Shown: positions 1 through 9,003, counted from the stretch's first letter. The stretch is DNA of 64,000 nt from Palsa-870 sp035937155 (GCA_035937155.1 DASYVJ010000086.1:62001-126000); one strand, 5' to 3'. Numbers and translations are program-made. The notes: generated by a model not told the origin, from the sequence alone.

Positions 1-30
1 GAGAACCAAACGTAGTAGCACCTTCAAAAA

Positions 31-52
31 GAGAGCCCCTAACGGGGCTCTC
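31..52. terminator. Hairpin terminator at window start
   Basis: A perfect 9-bp stem (GAGAGCCCC / GGGGCTCTC) with a 4-nt loop, preceded by five A and followed by a weak T-rich stretch. It probably ends a gene to the left of the window and insulates the tad operon, which starts about 100 nt downstream. Read from sequence only. Confidence 0.7.
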
Positions 53-153
53 TTGCTTCCAGAAGCCCCATAGAAAGCATGGCTTCAAATACGGCGCCCG
101 TCGTTACAATGGGCGGCACTCTTTCGGATCCAGATCGGAGGTGACTTAAAGTC

Positions 154-1032
154 TTGGCCGTCGCACCCGCACCATCACGACCGCGACCAGGCGGTGGACG
201 CCTGTTCATCATTGTCGGCTTGATCCTTGCCATCCTTGCCGGCGCCGGGGTATTTCTCCTCGGCGGACTGGTCGGTGGGGGTAGTGGCATCGGTGGGGGC
301 CCAACCACCACGGTGGTCATCGCGAAGCAGGCCATCGCACTTCGTCACGCGATCACCGCTGACGACCTCGACACCGAGAAGGTGGCTGGCAACTTCACCA
401 ACGTCAACAACACATATTCGAACAAGAGCGACGTCCTCAACTTGATCGCAGAGATCCAGATCAGCAAAGGTTCTGTGATCACAGCGGACATGCTTGCCAG
501 GGACATCGGCCTCGTGCCTTCGGGCTCGGCTCCCGCGTACCTGCCGCTGTCGAGTGGTTATGTCGCTATGACCATCCCGACCGGTGAGCAGCAGGGCGTG
601 GCCGGCCACATCACCCTGGGTGACTACATCACCATCATCGCCTCAGCCAGCGTCACCGTTTTCAACGTCGGAGCCGTGGCGCCAACGGGTCCGCCGAAGG
701 TCGTTAGCAAGACGATCTTCACCAACGTCCACATCATCGGTCTCGGACCGGCTACGTCGAACGTTCAGCCGGCTGGCGGCGCCGCGGTGGGTACTACTGC
801 TGGCCCAACCGGGGGTGTGGTCTCCAGCCTCACCATCGAAGTGACGCAATGCGACGCCGAGTACTTCACGTGGTTCCTCAACAACACCACGCTCAAGTAC
901 ACGGTCGAGTCGTTCCACGACTACTTGGCGCAGCCGCCAAGCGCCCCAGACCCCACCTGCCCGACCGTTCTCTCGGCCCAGGGCGTTAGCCAGAAAGAGG
1001 TCGAAGCCAGGTACCATTTCACGAACTTGTGA
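154..1032 (+). CDS. cpaB: Tad pilus assembly protein CpaB/RcpC (SAF domain)
   Basis: 292 aa. An N-terminal basic Pro-rich stretch precedes one membrane helix (about residues 14-38) and a SAF-type domain (about 50-115: VVIAKQAIALRHAITADDL), the layout of CpaB/RcpC, which in the Tad family works at the outer or periplasmic side of the pilus machine. Start is TTG at 154, chosen because GGAGGTGA lies 9 nt upstream. The cpaF-type ATPase follows after 19 nt, so this is the first gene of a tad operon. Gly/Val/Ala-rich C-terminal half. Pilin and TadE/F-type genes are not in the window. Confidence 0.85.
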   Translation: MAVAPAPSRPRPGGGRLFIIVGLILAILAGAGVFLLGGLVGGGSGIGGGPTTTVVIAKQAIALRHAITADDLDTEKVAGNFTNVNNTYSNKSDVLNLIAEIQISKGSVITADMLARDIGLVPSGSAPAYLPLSSGYVAMTIPTGEQQGVAGHITLGDYITIIASASVTVFNVGAVAPTGPPKVVSKTIFTNVHIIGLGPATSNVQPAGGAAVGTTAGPTGGVVSSLTIEVTQCDAEYFTWFLNNTTLKYTVESFHDYLAQPPSAPDPTCPTVLSAQGVSQKEVEARYHFTNL

Positions 1033-1051
1033 CGTTCAGCGGTAGCTGAGA

Positions 1052-2560
1052 ATGGGTCTACTCGATAGAGTCAAACAGAATCAGACGGTCCCCCCAGCCG
1101 CACCGGCAGGGGGGACCAACGGTCCCGCCGTGGGAACTATCCCTGGGGCAGCGGCGACCTATGGCGGGACCACAGCGATCCCCATCAGCCAAACTTCCCC
1201 GCCGGTCGCCGCCTCGCAGGCGCCCTCGTTGTCGCAACGCGCATCAGCAGCGGCGGTGGGCGGGGACCTCACGCCGGCTTTCACGGCGGCGAAGGTTCAG
1301 ATCCACGCGCGCCTGATCGAGAAGTACGCGGATCAGATCGACTCGAGCAACAAGGCAGGCGTCCGCGAAAAGATCCTGGAGCTGGCCGAGGAGTACTTCC
1401 GCTCGACGGCGATGACGATGACCAAGAACGACAAGGAGCGCCTTGTCGACTCGGTCCTGGACGACGTGCTCGGGCTGGGTCCTCTGGAAGCCCTGCTGGC
1501 GGATCCGTCCATCACCGAGATCATGGCCAACCATCCGAAGCAGATCTACGTCGAGAAGGCCGGCGAGCCGACGCTCTCCGCCGTGACTTTCGAGAGCGAG
1601 CGCCAGATGCGCCAGGTCATCGACCGCATCGTCAGCCTGGTGGGCCGGCGCGTCGACGAATCGACGCCAATCTGTGACGCTCGACTGAAGGATGGCTCGC
1701 GTGTCAACGTGGTCATTCCTCCGATCGCGCTGAAAGGTCCGTGCCTGACCATCCGGAAGTTCTCCAAGGAGAAGTGGGGCCCCGCCGACGTCGTCAACCG
1801 GTTCAGATCGTCAAGCCCCGACCTCATGAACTTCCTCCGCTCCTGTGTGCGGGCGAGGTTCAACATCCTGGTCTCTGGAGGCACCGGCTCCGGTAAGACG
1901 ACGCTTCTCAACATCCTTTCGTCCTTTATCCCGGAAACCGAACGGCTGATCACATGCGAAGACGCCGCTGAGCTTCAGCTTCAGCAGCCGCACTGGATCC
2001 AGCTCGAGTCACGACCGCCGAACGTCGAGGGCAAAGGTGCCGTCTCGATCCGTGAGCTAGTCAAGAGCTGTCTGCGTATGCGCCCCGACCGCATCATCGT
2101 CGGCGAGTGTCGTGGCGGCGAGGCGTTGGACATGCTTCAGGCCATGAACACCGGCCACGATGGCTCGATGTCGACGCTGCACGCGAACAATCCCAAAGAA
2201 GCGCTGGTCCGTCTCGAGACCCTGGTCCTCCAGGCAGGGCAGGACCTGCCGTCCCGGGCCATCCGCGAGACGATCGGTTCTGCCATCCACATGATCGTCC
2301 AGCAGTCGCGCTTGCGTGGTGGTGTCCGCCGCATCGTGAGTGTGGCGGAGATCACGGGAATCAAGGACGGCGACGTTCAATTCCAGGAGCTGTTCACCTT
2401 CAAGCAGTTGGGCGTCAGCGCTGAGGGCAAGGCTGTGGGTTACCACACCGCGACCGGCCTGCTGCCGATTCGCATGGAACATCTCAGGTCAGAAGGCGAG
2501 GAAGTTTCAGAAATCCTGTTCAAACCGACACCGCAGCCGCCGCCGGATAAGCTGTACTGA
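1052..2560 (+). CDS. cpaF: Tad pilus secretion ATPase (CpaF/TadA)
   Basis: 502 aa cytoplasmic hexameric ATPase that powers Tad pilus assembly. The first ~75 residues are Pro/Ala/Gly-rich low complexity. The conserved domain has the Walker A GGTGSGKTT near residue 275, an acidic segment ITCEDAAELQL, RPDRIIVGECRGGE (Walker B, ~345) and STLHANNPKEAL (His box). Sits between cpaB and tadB with short gaps, so it is the operon's own motor. A second, shorter CpaF lies at 7146-8282. Confidence 0.93.
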   Translation: MGLLDRVKQNQTVPPAAPAGGTNGPAVGTIPGAAATYGGTTAIPISQTSPPVAASQAPSLSQRASAAAVGGDLTPAFTAAKVQIHARLIEKYADQIDSSNKAGVREKILELAEEYFRSTAMTMTKNDKERLVDSVLDDVLGLGPLEALLADPSITEIMANHPKQIYVEKAGEPTLSAVTFESERQMRQVIDRIVSLVGRRVDESTPICDARLKDGSRVNVVIPPIALKGPCLTIRKFSKEKWGPADVVNRFRSSSPDLMNFLRSCVRARFNILVSGGTGSGKTTLLNILSSFIPETERLITCEDAAELQLQQPHWIQLESRPPNVEGKGAVSIRELVKSCLRMRPDRIIVGECRGGEALDMLQAMNTGHDGSMSTLHANNPKEALVRLETLVLQAGQDLPSRAIRETIGSAIHMIVQQSRLRGGVRRIVSVAEITGIKDGDVQFQELFTFKQLGVSAEGKAVGYHTATGLLPIRMEHLRSEGEEVSEILFKPTPQPPPDKLY

Positions 2561-2577
2561 CGCGTTAGGAGGTCCAA

Positions 2578-3570
2578 ATGTCGATTCCCGTCGTATTCGG
2601 GCTCATCGCCTTCGCCGGCGTCTTCCTGTTGTTTCTCGGCATCAGTCAGATGCGACGAGCCGCGGGTGGTTCGGAGGACTTCCAGGCGCGCCTTGCCGCT
2701 TACGGTGTCACCACGGCCGGAGCGTCAGCGCTGCCGCCTGCCACCGGCTTTAGAGACTCGCTGAACCGACTGTTCCAGCCGGCCGCGGATCGCGTGGGTC
2801 GTGGCAACTCCAAGAAGGGGAAGCCATCCGTCGGCGAGCAGCTGCAGCGGGCTGACCTGAGGCTCCGTACGTCTGAGTTCCTGATGATTCAGATCGGGAC
2901 CACGGCGTTGTTCGTCCTCATCGCGGCTGTCCGCTTCGGGTTCCCCGGGGGCCTGATCCAGGTGCTCGTGTTCGGCGTCATCGGCTACCTGTTGCCAAGC
3001 TTCTACGTGAAGTACCGGATCAACCAGCGGCTGAAGGCGTTCAACAACCAGCTGGGCGACACGCTCACCCTGCTCTCAAACGCCATCAAGGCCGGCTATT
3101 CGTTCGCACAGGCCATCGACACGGTTGCGAAAAACGCTGTGCCGCCGATCGCAGACGAGTTCGGGCGCGCAGTGCGTGAGATGAACCTCGGTGGCTCACC
3201 GGACGAGGCGTTGACGAACATCACCAAGCGCATCGCGAGCGCAGACTTCGATCTGGTCGCGACCGCTTACTCGATCCACCGCACCGTCGGTGGAAACCTC
3301 GCGGAGATCCTCGACAACATTGCCTACACGATCCGCGAACGAGTCCGGATCAAGGGTGAGATCGCCACGCTGACCGCGCAGGCGCGGGCATCAGGCACCC
3401 TGATCACGTTCCTGCCGATCGTGCTCGCGGCCTTCATGTACTTCGTAACTCCGACTTACTTCCGGCCGATGTTTCAGAGCATCGTCGGCTGGATCCTGAT
3501 CGTCATCGGCGCCTTCATGATCTTTGTCGGCAACCTCATCATTCGCCGCGTCGTGGCGATCGAGGTATGA
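2578..3570 (+). CDS. tadB: Tad pilus inner-membrane platform protein TadB
   Basis: 330 aa. An N-terminal helix, two helices around residues 100-140, a GspF/T2SSF domain (~175-300: GDTLTLLSNAIKAGYSFAQA, GGNLAEILDNIA) and a C-terminal helix pair match TadB. The ATG has a strong AGGAGG 7 nt upstream. It is immediately followed by tadC; in Tad systems TadB and TadC form the inner-membrane platform that binds the CpaF ATPase. Confidence 0.9.
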   Translation: MSIPVVFGLIAFAGVFLLFLGISQMRRAAGGSEDFQARLAAYGVTTAGASALPPATGFRDSLNRLFQPAADRVGRGNSKKGKPSVGEQLQRADLRLRTSEFLMIQIGTTALFVLIAAVRFGFPGGLIQVLVFGVIGYLLPSFYVKYRINQRLKAFNNQLGDTLTLLSNAIKAGYSFAQAIDTVAKNAVPPIADEFGRAVREMNLGGSPDEALTNITKRIASADFDLVATAYSIHRTVGGNLAEILDNIAYTIRERVRIKGEIATLTAQARASGTLITFLPIVLAAFMYFVTPTYFRPMFQSIVGWILIVIGAFMIFVGNLIIRRVVAIEV

Positions 3571-3574
3571 GCTG

Positions 3575-4510
3575 ATGAGTTCCACACTGCTTCTCTCACT
3601 GGTCGTCGGTCTCGGCGTGCTGATGATCTTCATCGGCCTCGCCCGAACGCCGTCGAGAAACACTGCCGAGATGGTTCAGCAGCGCCTGACCGCGTACGGC
3701 GGTGGCGGTACCGCGGATAGACCGTTGACCCTCGAGGAGGTCGAGCTCCAGCGACCGTTCAGCGAGCGCTTCCTGCGCCCGGCGATCGAGCGCCTCGGCT
3801 CGATCATGTCTCGGTCGACCCCGCAGAAAGCACGTCAGAACCTCATGAACAGGCTTGAGCTGGCGGGACGTCCGGGCAACCTGACGCCTGAAGACTTCGC
3901 CGCCGTGCGAATCGTCGCCGCGGCAGTCATGGCCGCGGTCGGATTGCTGCTGGGTCTACTGCTCAAGAACCCTGTGTATCTGGCCGTCGCGGTGGCCCTC
4001 GGCGCGGGCCTCGGCTTCTACCTTCCCGTGCTGTGGCTGAAGCAGAAAGTCGACAAGCGCCGGAACGAGATCCAGAAGGGTCTCCCGGACGCGATGGACC
4101 TGCTGGTCATCGCTGTCGACGCGGGGCTTGGCTTCGATGCGGCCCTTGCCCGCGTCACCGACAAGTACAAGAACGCGCTCTCCGACGAGTTCGCCAAGGT
4201 GCTGCGCGAGGTCAGCCTCGGCCGGCCGCGCCTTGAAGCGATGGACGAGATGGGCCGCAGCAGCGGTGTGGAGGACCTGCACAACTTCATCCAGGCCATC
4301 ATCCAGTCCGAGCAGTTCGGCACTGGCATTGGCAAGATCCTCCGCATCCAGGCGGACGAGATGCGGCGCAAGCGCCGCCAGCGAGCTCAAGAGAAGGCCG
4401 CGCAGGCGACTTTGAAGATGATGCTGCCGATGGTCGGCTGCATCTTCCCGACACTGTGGATCGTCCTCCTTGGACCGGCGGCGTTGATCCTGATGGCTCC
4501 GAGGACCTAA
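3575..4510 (+). CDS. tadC: Tad pilus inner-membrane platform protein TadC
   Basis: 311 aa with the T2SSF fold (GLPDAMDLLVIAVDAGLGFDAAL; GIGKILRIQADEMRRKRRQRAQEKA) and helices at the N-terminus, ~125-165 and the C-terminus, as in TadC. I start at ATG 3575, 4 nt after the tadB stop, instead of the longer in-frame extension inside tadB. Last recognised gene of the tad cluster. Confidence 0.9.
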   Translation: MSSTLLLSLVVGLGVLMIFIGLARTPSRNTAEMVQQRLTAYGGGGTADRPLTLEEVELQRPFSERFLRPAIERLGSIMSRSTPQKARQNLMNRLELAGRPGNLTPEDFAAVRIVAAAVMAAVGLLLGLLLKNPVYLAVAVALGAGLGFYLPVLWLKQKVDKRRNEIQKGLPDAMDLLVIAVDAGLGFDAALARVTDKYKNALSDEFAKVLREVSLGRPRLEAMDEMGRSSGVEDLHNFIQAIIQSEQFGTGIGKILRIQADEMRRKRRQRAQEKAAQATLKMMLPMVGCIFPTLWIVLLGPAALILMAPRT

Positions 4511-4567
4511 GGCACGCCTTCCTGGCTGCTGCCGAGTATCCCGGCGTGGGAGCTCGTACTGCGGGCG

Positions 4568-5035
4568 GTGGTCATCTACGCGGGGTTACTCCTCGCGCTT
4601 CGGCTGTTTGGCAAGCGTGAGGTAGGCCAGTTCACGCTCTACGACCTCGTCTTCATCCTCCTGGTGGCCAACGCGCTGCAGCCGGCGATCACCGGACCGG
4701 ATAGCTCTCTTGGCGGGGGCTTCGTCCTGATCGTGGTCCTGGTGGGGACCAACTACCTCGTCGGCAAGCTCGACAGCATGCCGCGCTTCCACCGGCTGTT
4801 CACGGCGGCGCCGGCAGTCATCGTTCGAGATGGCAAGTTCCTCGAGGACGTGATGAAGAAGGAAGGCGTTGATCAGGAGGAGGTCGAGATGTCGATGCGC
4901 GAGCACGGCGTGATTGACCTGAAGGAGGTTCAGCTGGCAGTGCTCGAGCCGGACGGAACCATCTCGATCGTCCCGACGACCTCGTCGATAACGCGCACCA
5001 AGCACCGGATCCGGTACCACCACCGAGCGGGCTAG
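4568..5035 (+). CDS. YetF/DUF421 family membrane protein
   Basis: 155 aa from GTG 4568. The pattern LRLFGKREVGQFTLYDLVFILL...NA, two helices and a C-terminal soluble domain ending in LEPDGTISIVP is typical of YetF (DUF421) proteins, whose biochemical role is unclear. The reading frame stays open from the tadC stop at 4510, and the residues just before the GTG (PAWELVLRAVV) look like the normal family N-terminus. No ATG, GTG or TTG exists there, only CTG at 4526 and 4529, so the true start may be non-canonical. Same frame and strand as tadC. Confidence 0.8.
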   Translation: MVIYAGLLLALRLFGKREVGQFTLYDLVFILLVANALQPAITGPDSSLGGGFVLIVVLVGTNYLVGKLDSMPRFHRLFTAAPAVIVRDGKFLEDVMKKEGVDQEEVEMSMREHGVIDLKEVQLAVLEPDGTISIVPTTSSITRTKHRIRYHHRAG

Positions 5036-5047
5036 GAGAATTTTCTT

Positions 5048-5145
5048 TACAGGCAGGGTTGTAGCGCTGCCGAGCCGGCTCTAAATTCGATCGGAGTTGG
5101 TGCGTCAGGAGCTGGGGAAGGGGGCTCCACAAGAGGGAGGGCCCT
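5048..5145. repeat. Dispersed intergenic repeat, copy A
   Basis: Shares a near-identical block (CTAAATTC...GTTGGTGCGTCAGGAGCTGGGG, then GGGGCTCC...AGAGGGAGGGCCC) with 23484-23625. Copy A lacks the middle insert seen in copy B. It lies in the 224-nt gap between yetF and a convergent hydrolase gene. No protein or RNA family recognised; the rest of this gap shows nothing else. Confidence 0.6.
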
Positions 5146-5259
5146 CGCAGAGGTCTGCCAAATCTGCCGACGCTGTTGTGCCGCGAGTGTCGGGTCCGGC
5201 GGGTTTCCCGTCCAACGCTAGTCCGCCCGGCACCGGCGTGGAATCCCCGCACACGCAGG

Positions 5260-6003
5260 CTATTCAGCCGACAGAAACTCGATCGCCACCTGTTTGAACT
5301 CGCGCGCTGCCACCGCACCCATGTGGTCGCGCCCCGGAATGGTCACTAGGCGCGACGATGGGATCAGCTCGACCAGCTCGGGCGCGCCGCGCGCGAGGTC
5401 ATCCCCGTCCCCGACCACGATCAGGATCGGCGTCCGAATCGCGGAGAGCCGCGCCGGGTCGTTTGGAGGACGCAGCCCGGTGATGGATGCCGCAAGCGCT
5501 TTCAGGTCATTGGTCGGACGCGCCGATGCGAAGCGATAGAAGGTCTGGGCGACCGGATCATCAGTCGGTTCGCCCCGAAGAAACGCCGCGGCGATCGCAT
5601 CCGAGCTCTCGATCGCTCCCGCGGTTCCGATGCCACCCAGAACCGCACGCTGCACCCGCTTGGGAAAATCGAGCACGACCTGCAGGCCGATGAGCGCGCC
5701 CATCGAATAGCCGAGGTAGCCGGCCGACGCAACATTCACGTGGTCAAGAAGGCGATCGATGTCCGCGGCCATGATGTCGATCGAGTACGCCGCGGGGTCA
5801 TGTGGCTTGTCGCTGTGCCCGTGACCGCGGCAATCGAGTCCGAAGATTCGAAAGCCCGCTGTGGTAAGCGCCTCCTGCCACCGGGTACCGACCCAGTTCA
5901 GCCGGTAGTCGGAGGCAAACCCGTGCACCACTACCAGCGGCGCTCCGCTTTCAGTTCCGTGCACCTCGTAGTGCAAGCGGATGCCATCGCTGTCGAATTC
6001 CAT
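5260..6003 (-). CDS. Alpha/beta-hydrolase
   Basis: 247 aa single-domain alpha/beta-hydrolase. HGFASDYRLNW is the oxyanion-hole region, GYSMGALIG carries the nucleophile Ser (~100), PILIVVGDGDDLA the acid strand and GRDHMG the catalytic His. Substrate unknown. It diverges from the DUF192 gene with only 27 nt between the two starts, so their promoters overlap. Confidence 0.85.
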   Translation of the reverse strand: MEFDSDGIRLHYEVHGTESGAPLVVVHGFASDYRLNWVGTRWQEALTTAGFRIFGLDCRGHGHSDKPHDPAAYSIDIMAADIDRLLDHVNVASAGYLGYSMGALIGLQVVLDFPKRVQRAVLGGIGTAGAIESSDAIAAAFLRGEPTDDPVAQTFYRFASARPTNDLKALAASITGLRPPNDPARLSAIRTPILIVVGDGDDLARGAPELVELIPSSRLVTIPGRDHMGAVAAREFKQVAIEFLSAE

Positions 6004-6030
6004 GCGCCGCGGTTAGGCTAGACGATCGTC

Positions 6031-6381
6031 ATGCTGAGACGGGGCGCGGTGCACGAGCGGACCGGCAAGGTGCTTGCGGAGGAGCTGGAAGTTCCCGGCT
6101 TGATCGGCATCTCAATCGGCCTGATGTTTCGGCGCACGCTCGAACCCGGACGCGGCATGTGGCTTGCGCCCTGCAACGGCATCCACATGATGTTCATGCG
6201 GTTCCCCATCGACGCTGTCTTCCTGGACAGCAAAGAGCGCGTCAAGAAGGTCTATCGCAAACTGCCGCCCTGGTACGGCGTGGTGTGGCTCGTGTGGGGG
6301 GCCCACAGCGTCCTGGAGCTTCCGCCAGGCTCGACCGCGGACATCGACCTTCAGCGCGGCGACCAGGTCCTCATCTCCTGA
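6031..6381 (+). CDS. DUF192 family protein
   Basis: 116 aa, the usual DUF192 (COG1430) length. GRGMWLAPCNGIHMMFMRFPIDAVFLD is split over two strands of this small beta-fold, and LELPPGSTADIDLQRGDQV is its C-terminal signature. Function unknown for the family. Here it lacks the export signal that many members have. TAGACG lies 6 nt before the ATG, and no ribosome-binding site is visible. Confidence 0.82.
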   Translation: MLRRGAVHERTGKVLAEELEVPGLIGISIGLMFRRTLEPGRGMWLAPCNGIHMMFMRFPIDAVFLDSKERVKKVYRKLPPWYGVVWLVWGAHSVLELPPGSTADIDLQRGDQVLIS

Positions 6382-6415
6382 CAGCTCGCTGTTAAGAAGG
6401 GCTTGACGGCTCGAG

Positions 6416-6421
6416 TAGCGT
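6416..6421 (+). promoter_or_regulatory. Candidate -10 of comF (leaderless)
   Basis: TAGCGT ends 6 nt before the GTG start of comF, the spacing expected if transcription begins at the start codon. No -35 at the right distance. Confidence 0.35.
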
Positions 6422-6427
6422 CGGGCT

Positions 6428-7108
6428 GTGCGAAGCCGGCTCTTCGACATGCTCATGCCCCCGCGGTGCGGCGGCTGCCGCGCGGTCGGCTCGTGGCTGT
6501 GCAGCCGGTGTCGCGCCGGTATCCGGCGCCTCGAGGAACCACTTTGCCGCCGGTGTGGGGCAGAGGTGGAATCGGCGCGCAGCGACTGCGGCTGTCGCAA
6601 CCGGCTTAAAGCGCTCTCCCGGCTGCGCTCGGCGGCCGCGTACGAAGGTCCGGTCGAGGTCGCCATCCACAGGTTCAAGTACAACGGCTGGAGGCGGCTG
6701 GCGGAGCCGCTTGCGCTGTTGATGGCAGAGCGCCTGGTGGTGGAGGGCCTGTCTGCCCGCTGGGCGGTCGCGGTGCCGCTCCACAGCTCTCGCCAGCGGC
6801 AGCGTGGCTTCAACCAGTCGGAGCTGCTGGTAAGAGAGCTGCGCAAGCGCCTTGCGCTCGCCCAACCGCCCGGCGAGCTGGTGCGCACGCGTGCCACGCC
6901 GCCACAGGTGGGCCATGACCGCCGCTGGCGCCTCGACAACGTGCGCGACGCGTTCGAGTGGCGTGGGCCGCCGCTGGGCGCCCATGCGATCTTGCTGATC
7001 GATGACGTGGCCACCACGGGGGCAACTTTGGAAGCCTGCGCGGCTGCTTTGAGAGCGGGCGGATCGGGTTCCGTAACGGGGGTCTCAGTGGCGAGGGTTA
7101 ACGTATAG
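6428..7108 (+). CDS. comF: ComF family phosphoribosyltransferase-like protein
   Basis: 226 aa. The N-terminal zinc-finger region has paired CxxC motifs (CGGC, CSRC, CRRC, CGC). The C-terminal PRTase-type fold ends in ILLIDDVATTGATLEAC (PRPP-loop, ~187). The middle RQRGFNQSELL is a ComF hallmark. ComF proteins take part in DNA uptake for transformation in some bacteria and have other roles elsewhere. GTG start. It lies directly upstream of a second CpaF ATPase, which is suggestive, but no other competence gene is seen. Confidence 0.87.
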   Translation: MRSRLFDMLMPPRCGGCRAVGSWLCSRCRAGIRRLEEPLCRRCGAEVESARSDCGCRNRLKALSRLRSAAAYEGPVEVAIHRFKYNGWRRLAEPLALLMAERLVVEGLSARWAVAVPLHSSRQRQRGFNQSELLVRELRKRLALAQPPGELVRTRATPPQVGHDRRWRLDNVRDAFEWRGPPLGAHAILLIDDVATTGATLEACAAALRAGGSGSVTGVSVARVNV

Positions 7109-7145
7109 TTGGCAGCCGGTTCAATTCCGAAGCGGAGGCTAGCCA

Positions 7146-8282
7146 ATGGCAGTTCGGATCCCAGGCATCAACATCGATGAGTACTACCAGCAGCTTGGGC
7201 CCATCGAGCCCCTCATCCGTGACGACCGCGTAACCGAGATCATGGTCAACGGCAGCGACCATGTCTACGTCGAAATGGGAGGCAAGGTCGTACTGACGAA
7301 CATCAAGTTCGTCGATGAGGACCAGCTGCTCAACGTCATCCAGTTCATCGTGCGCACCGTTGGCCGACGCATCGACGAGCGCCAGCCGCTCTGTGACGCG
7401 CGCCTGGCGGACGGCAGCCGTGTCAACGCTGTCATCCGGCCGCTCGCGTTGAACGGCCCCCTCCTCACGGTCCGAAAGTTTTCCCGCGACCCGTTTCAGG
7501 TCGAAGACCTCATCCGCTTCGGGAGCTGCAACGAGGCAGGTTTCGGCTTCCTCAAGGCTGCCGTCCTGGCCAAGGCCAACATCATCATCTCGGGCGGCAC
7601 TGGCACCGGCAAGACCACGTTCCTGAACGTGCTGTCGGGCTTCATCCCGGTCGAAGATCGCATCGTCACGATCGAGGATGCGGCCGAGCTGCAGCTGCAC
7701 CAGGAGCATGTCTGCCGGTTGGAGACTCGACCGAGAGACATCAACGGTGAAGGCGAGGTCACGATCCAGCGACTCGTCATCAACGCCCTCCGCATGCGCC
7801 CCGAGCGAATCGTCGTCGGTGAGTGTCGTGGCGGCGAAGCGCTCGACATGCTTCAGGCCATGAACACGGGCCATGACGGCTCGATGACGACCCTGCACGC
7901 CAACACCCCGCGCGACGCTCTGGCCCGGCTCGAGACGCTGGTCTTGATGGCCGGCGTCGACCTGCCCGTGCGCGCCATCCGCCAGCAGGTGGCCAGTGGT
8001 ATCAACCTGATCTGCCAGCTGAACCGCTTGCGCGACGGCTCGCGCAAGGTAACGGCCATCTCGGAGATCGTCGGCATGGAGCAGGACATCATCACGATGC
8101 AGGACATCTTCTTGCTCGAGCAGAAAGGCGCGACCGCGGACGGCAAAGTGATCGCCGAATTCAAGCCGTCTGGGCTGCGACCGAAGATCCTGGACCGTAT
8201 CTTCGCCCAGGGAATTCCCCTGCCGAAAGAGATCACGATCCTCTTCCCGCCGCCTCCCGGATACAAGCCCTCAGCTCGCTAG
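7146..8282 (+). CDS. Second CpaF/TadA-type pilus ATPase, compact form
   Basis: 378 aa, clearly paralogous to the 1052-2560 product across the whole ATPase domain (RRIDERQPLCDARLADGSRVN; Walker A GGTGTGKTT ~150; RPERIVVGECRGGE ~218; TTLHANTPRDAL). It lacks the low-complexity N-terminal extension. RBS GGAGG lies upstream of the ATG. No tadB/tadC accompany it, so it may serve the same pilus or another system. Confidence 0.9.
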   Translation: MAVRIPGINIDEYYQQLGPIEPLIRDDRVTEIMVNGSDHVYVEMGGKVVLTNIKFVDEDQLLNVIQFIVRTVGRRIDERQPLCDARLADGSRVNAVIRPLALNGPLLTVRKFSRDPFQVEDLIRFGSCNEAGFGFLKAAVLAKANIIISGGTGTGKTTFLNVLSGFIPVEDRIVTIEDAAELQLHQEHVCRLETRPRDINGEGEVTIQRLVINALRMRPERIVVGECRGGEALDMLQAMNTGHDGSMTTLHANTPRDALARLETLVLMAGVDLPVRAIRQQVASGINLICQLNRLRDGSRKVTAISEIVGMEQDIITMQDIFLLEQKGATADGKVIAEFKPSGLRPKILDRIFAQGIPLPKEITILFPPPPGYKPSAR

Positions 8283-8303
8283 CCAGGGCGCGCCGTTGAG
8301 TCA

Positions 8304-8309
8304 TATACT
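8304..8309 (+). promoter_or_regulatory. -10 of raiA, probably leaderless
   Basis: TATACT, near consensus, with exactly 6 nt to the GTG start of raiA. No Shine-Dalgarno is present, so the transcript should start at the initiation codon. Confidence 0.5.
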
Positions 8310-8315
8310 CGGGCT

Positions 8316-8864
8316 GTGAAGGTCGTCCTGCACGACCGTACCAACGGTCTTGGGCAGGAGGTGCGTGAGCACGCTGAACAGAAGCTGACCCGCCTGGCAC
8401 GCCATTTCGGAAAGGTGGCCGACGCCGACGTGGATTTCTCTGAGGAGCGCAAGCGCAGCGGTCTCGCCACCATCGTCTGCCGCATCAACGTCCATTTCGA
8501 CGGCCGCCGCATGCCGGTCCTCTCCGCGCATGAAAGGGGCGCTGACGCTATGTCAGCGCTCGATCTCGCCCTCGACAAGATCGACCGCCAGGTGGTCAAG
8601 TACAAAGAGAAGATCACCAGCCGCAAGAAGCCGCTCTCGCCGGTCCGCATGGGCGCCCCGGCCGGCCCCGAGGAGCCTCGCGCGGGGGAACCGGAGCGAA
8701 TCCGCATGAAGCTTCGCCCCATGACCGTCTCGGAGGCGGTCGCCGAGCTCGAAGCCGACGGCCAGGCTTTCCACGTCTTTCTTGACGAGGACTCCGGGGC
8801 CATCCACATCGTCGCCCGCCGGGCGGACGGTTCGGTGGTGGTGATCGAGCCCATCATTACCTAG
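8316..8864 (+). CDS. hpf: Ribosome hibernation promoting factor, long form
   Basis: 182 aa. N-terminal RaiA/YfiA domain (~1-100, beta-alpha-beta with basic helices) and a C-terminal dimerisation domain (~125-182: LRPMTVSEAVAELEADGQAF...IHIVARRADG). This is the long HPF that dimerises 70S ribosomes into inactive 100S particles in the family. Placed just upstream of secA, as in many Gram-positive and related genomes. Start GTG 8316 is supported by the -10 six nt upstream. Confidence 0.93.
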   Translation: MKVVLHDRTNGLGQEVREHAEQKLTRLARHFGKVADADVDFSEERKRSGLATIVCRINVHFDGRRMPVLSAHERGADAMSALDLALDKIDRQVVKYKEKITSRKKPLSPVRMGAPAGPEEPRAGEPERIRMKLRPMTVSEAVAELEADGQAFHVFLDEDSGAIHIVARRADGSVVVIEPIIT

Positions 8865-8869
8865 CCCCT

Positions 8870-8882
8870 CCCCCGCAGGGGG
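8870..8882. terminator. GC hairpin after hpf
   Basis: CCCCC-GCA-GGGGG stem just past the hpf stop. It has no T-tract, so termination is uncertain. It abuts repeat copy C. Confidence 0.35.
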
Positions 8883-8922
8883 TAATCAGTAAGTCCGATC
8901 CTCATCGCCGCTTTGCGCGCAG
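8883..8922. repeat. Dispersed intergenic repeat, copy C (short)
   Basis: TAATCAGTAAGTCC-ATCCT-ATCGCCGCTT..GCGCGCAG matches 23554-23594 with few changes. It corresponds only to the insert part of the 23.5-kb copy. Located between hpf and secA. Confidence 0.6.
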
Positions 8923-9003
8923 GGTAGGGTGGGGGCCGCGCCTCGCAACCCCGCCGTGGGGCCGGATTCGGATTCAGCCTGTGCGGGTACCCTAGATCTT
9001 GTA

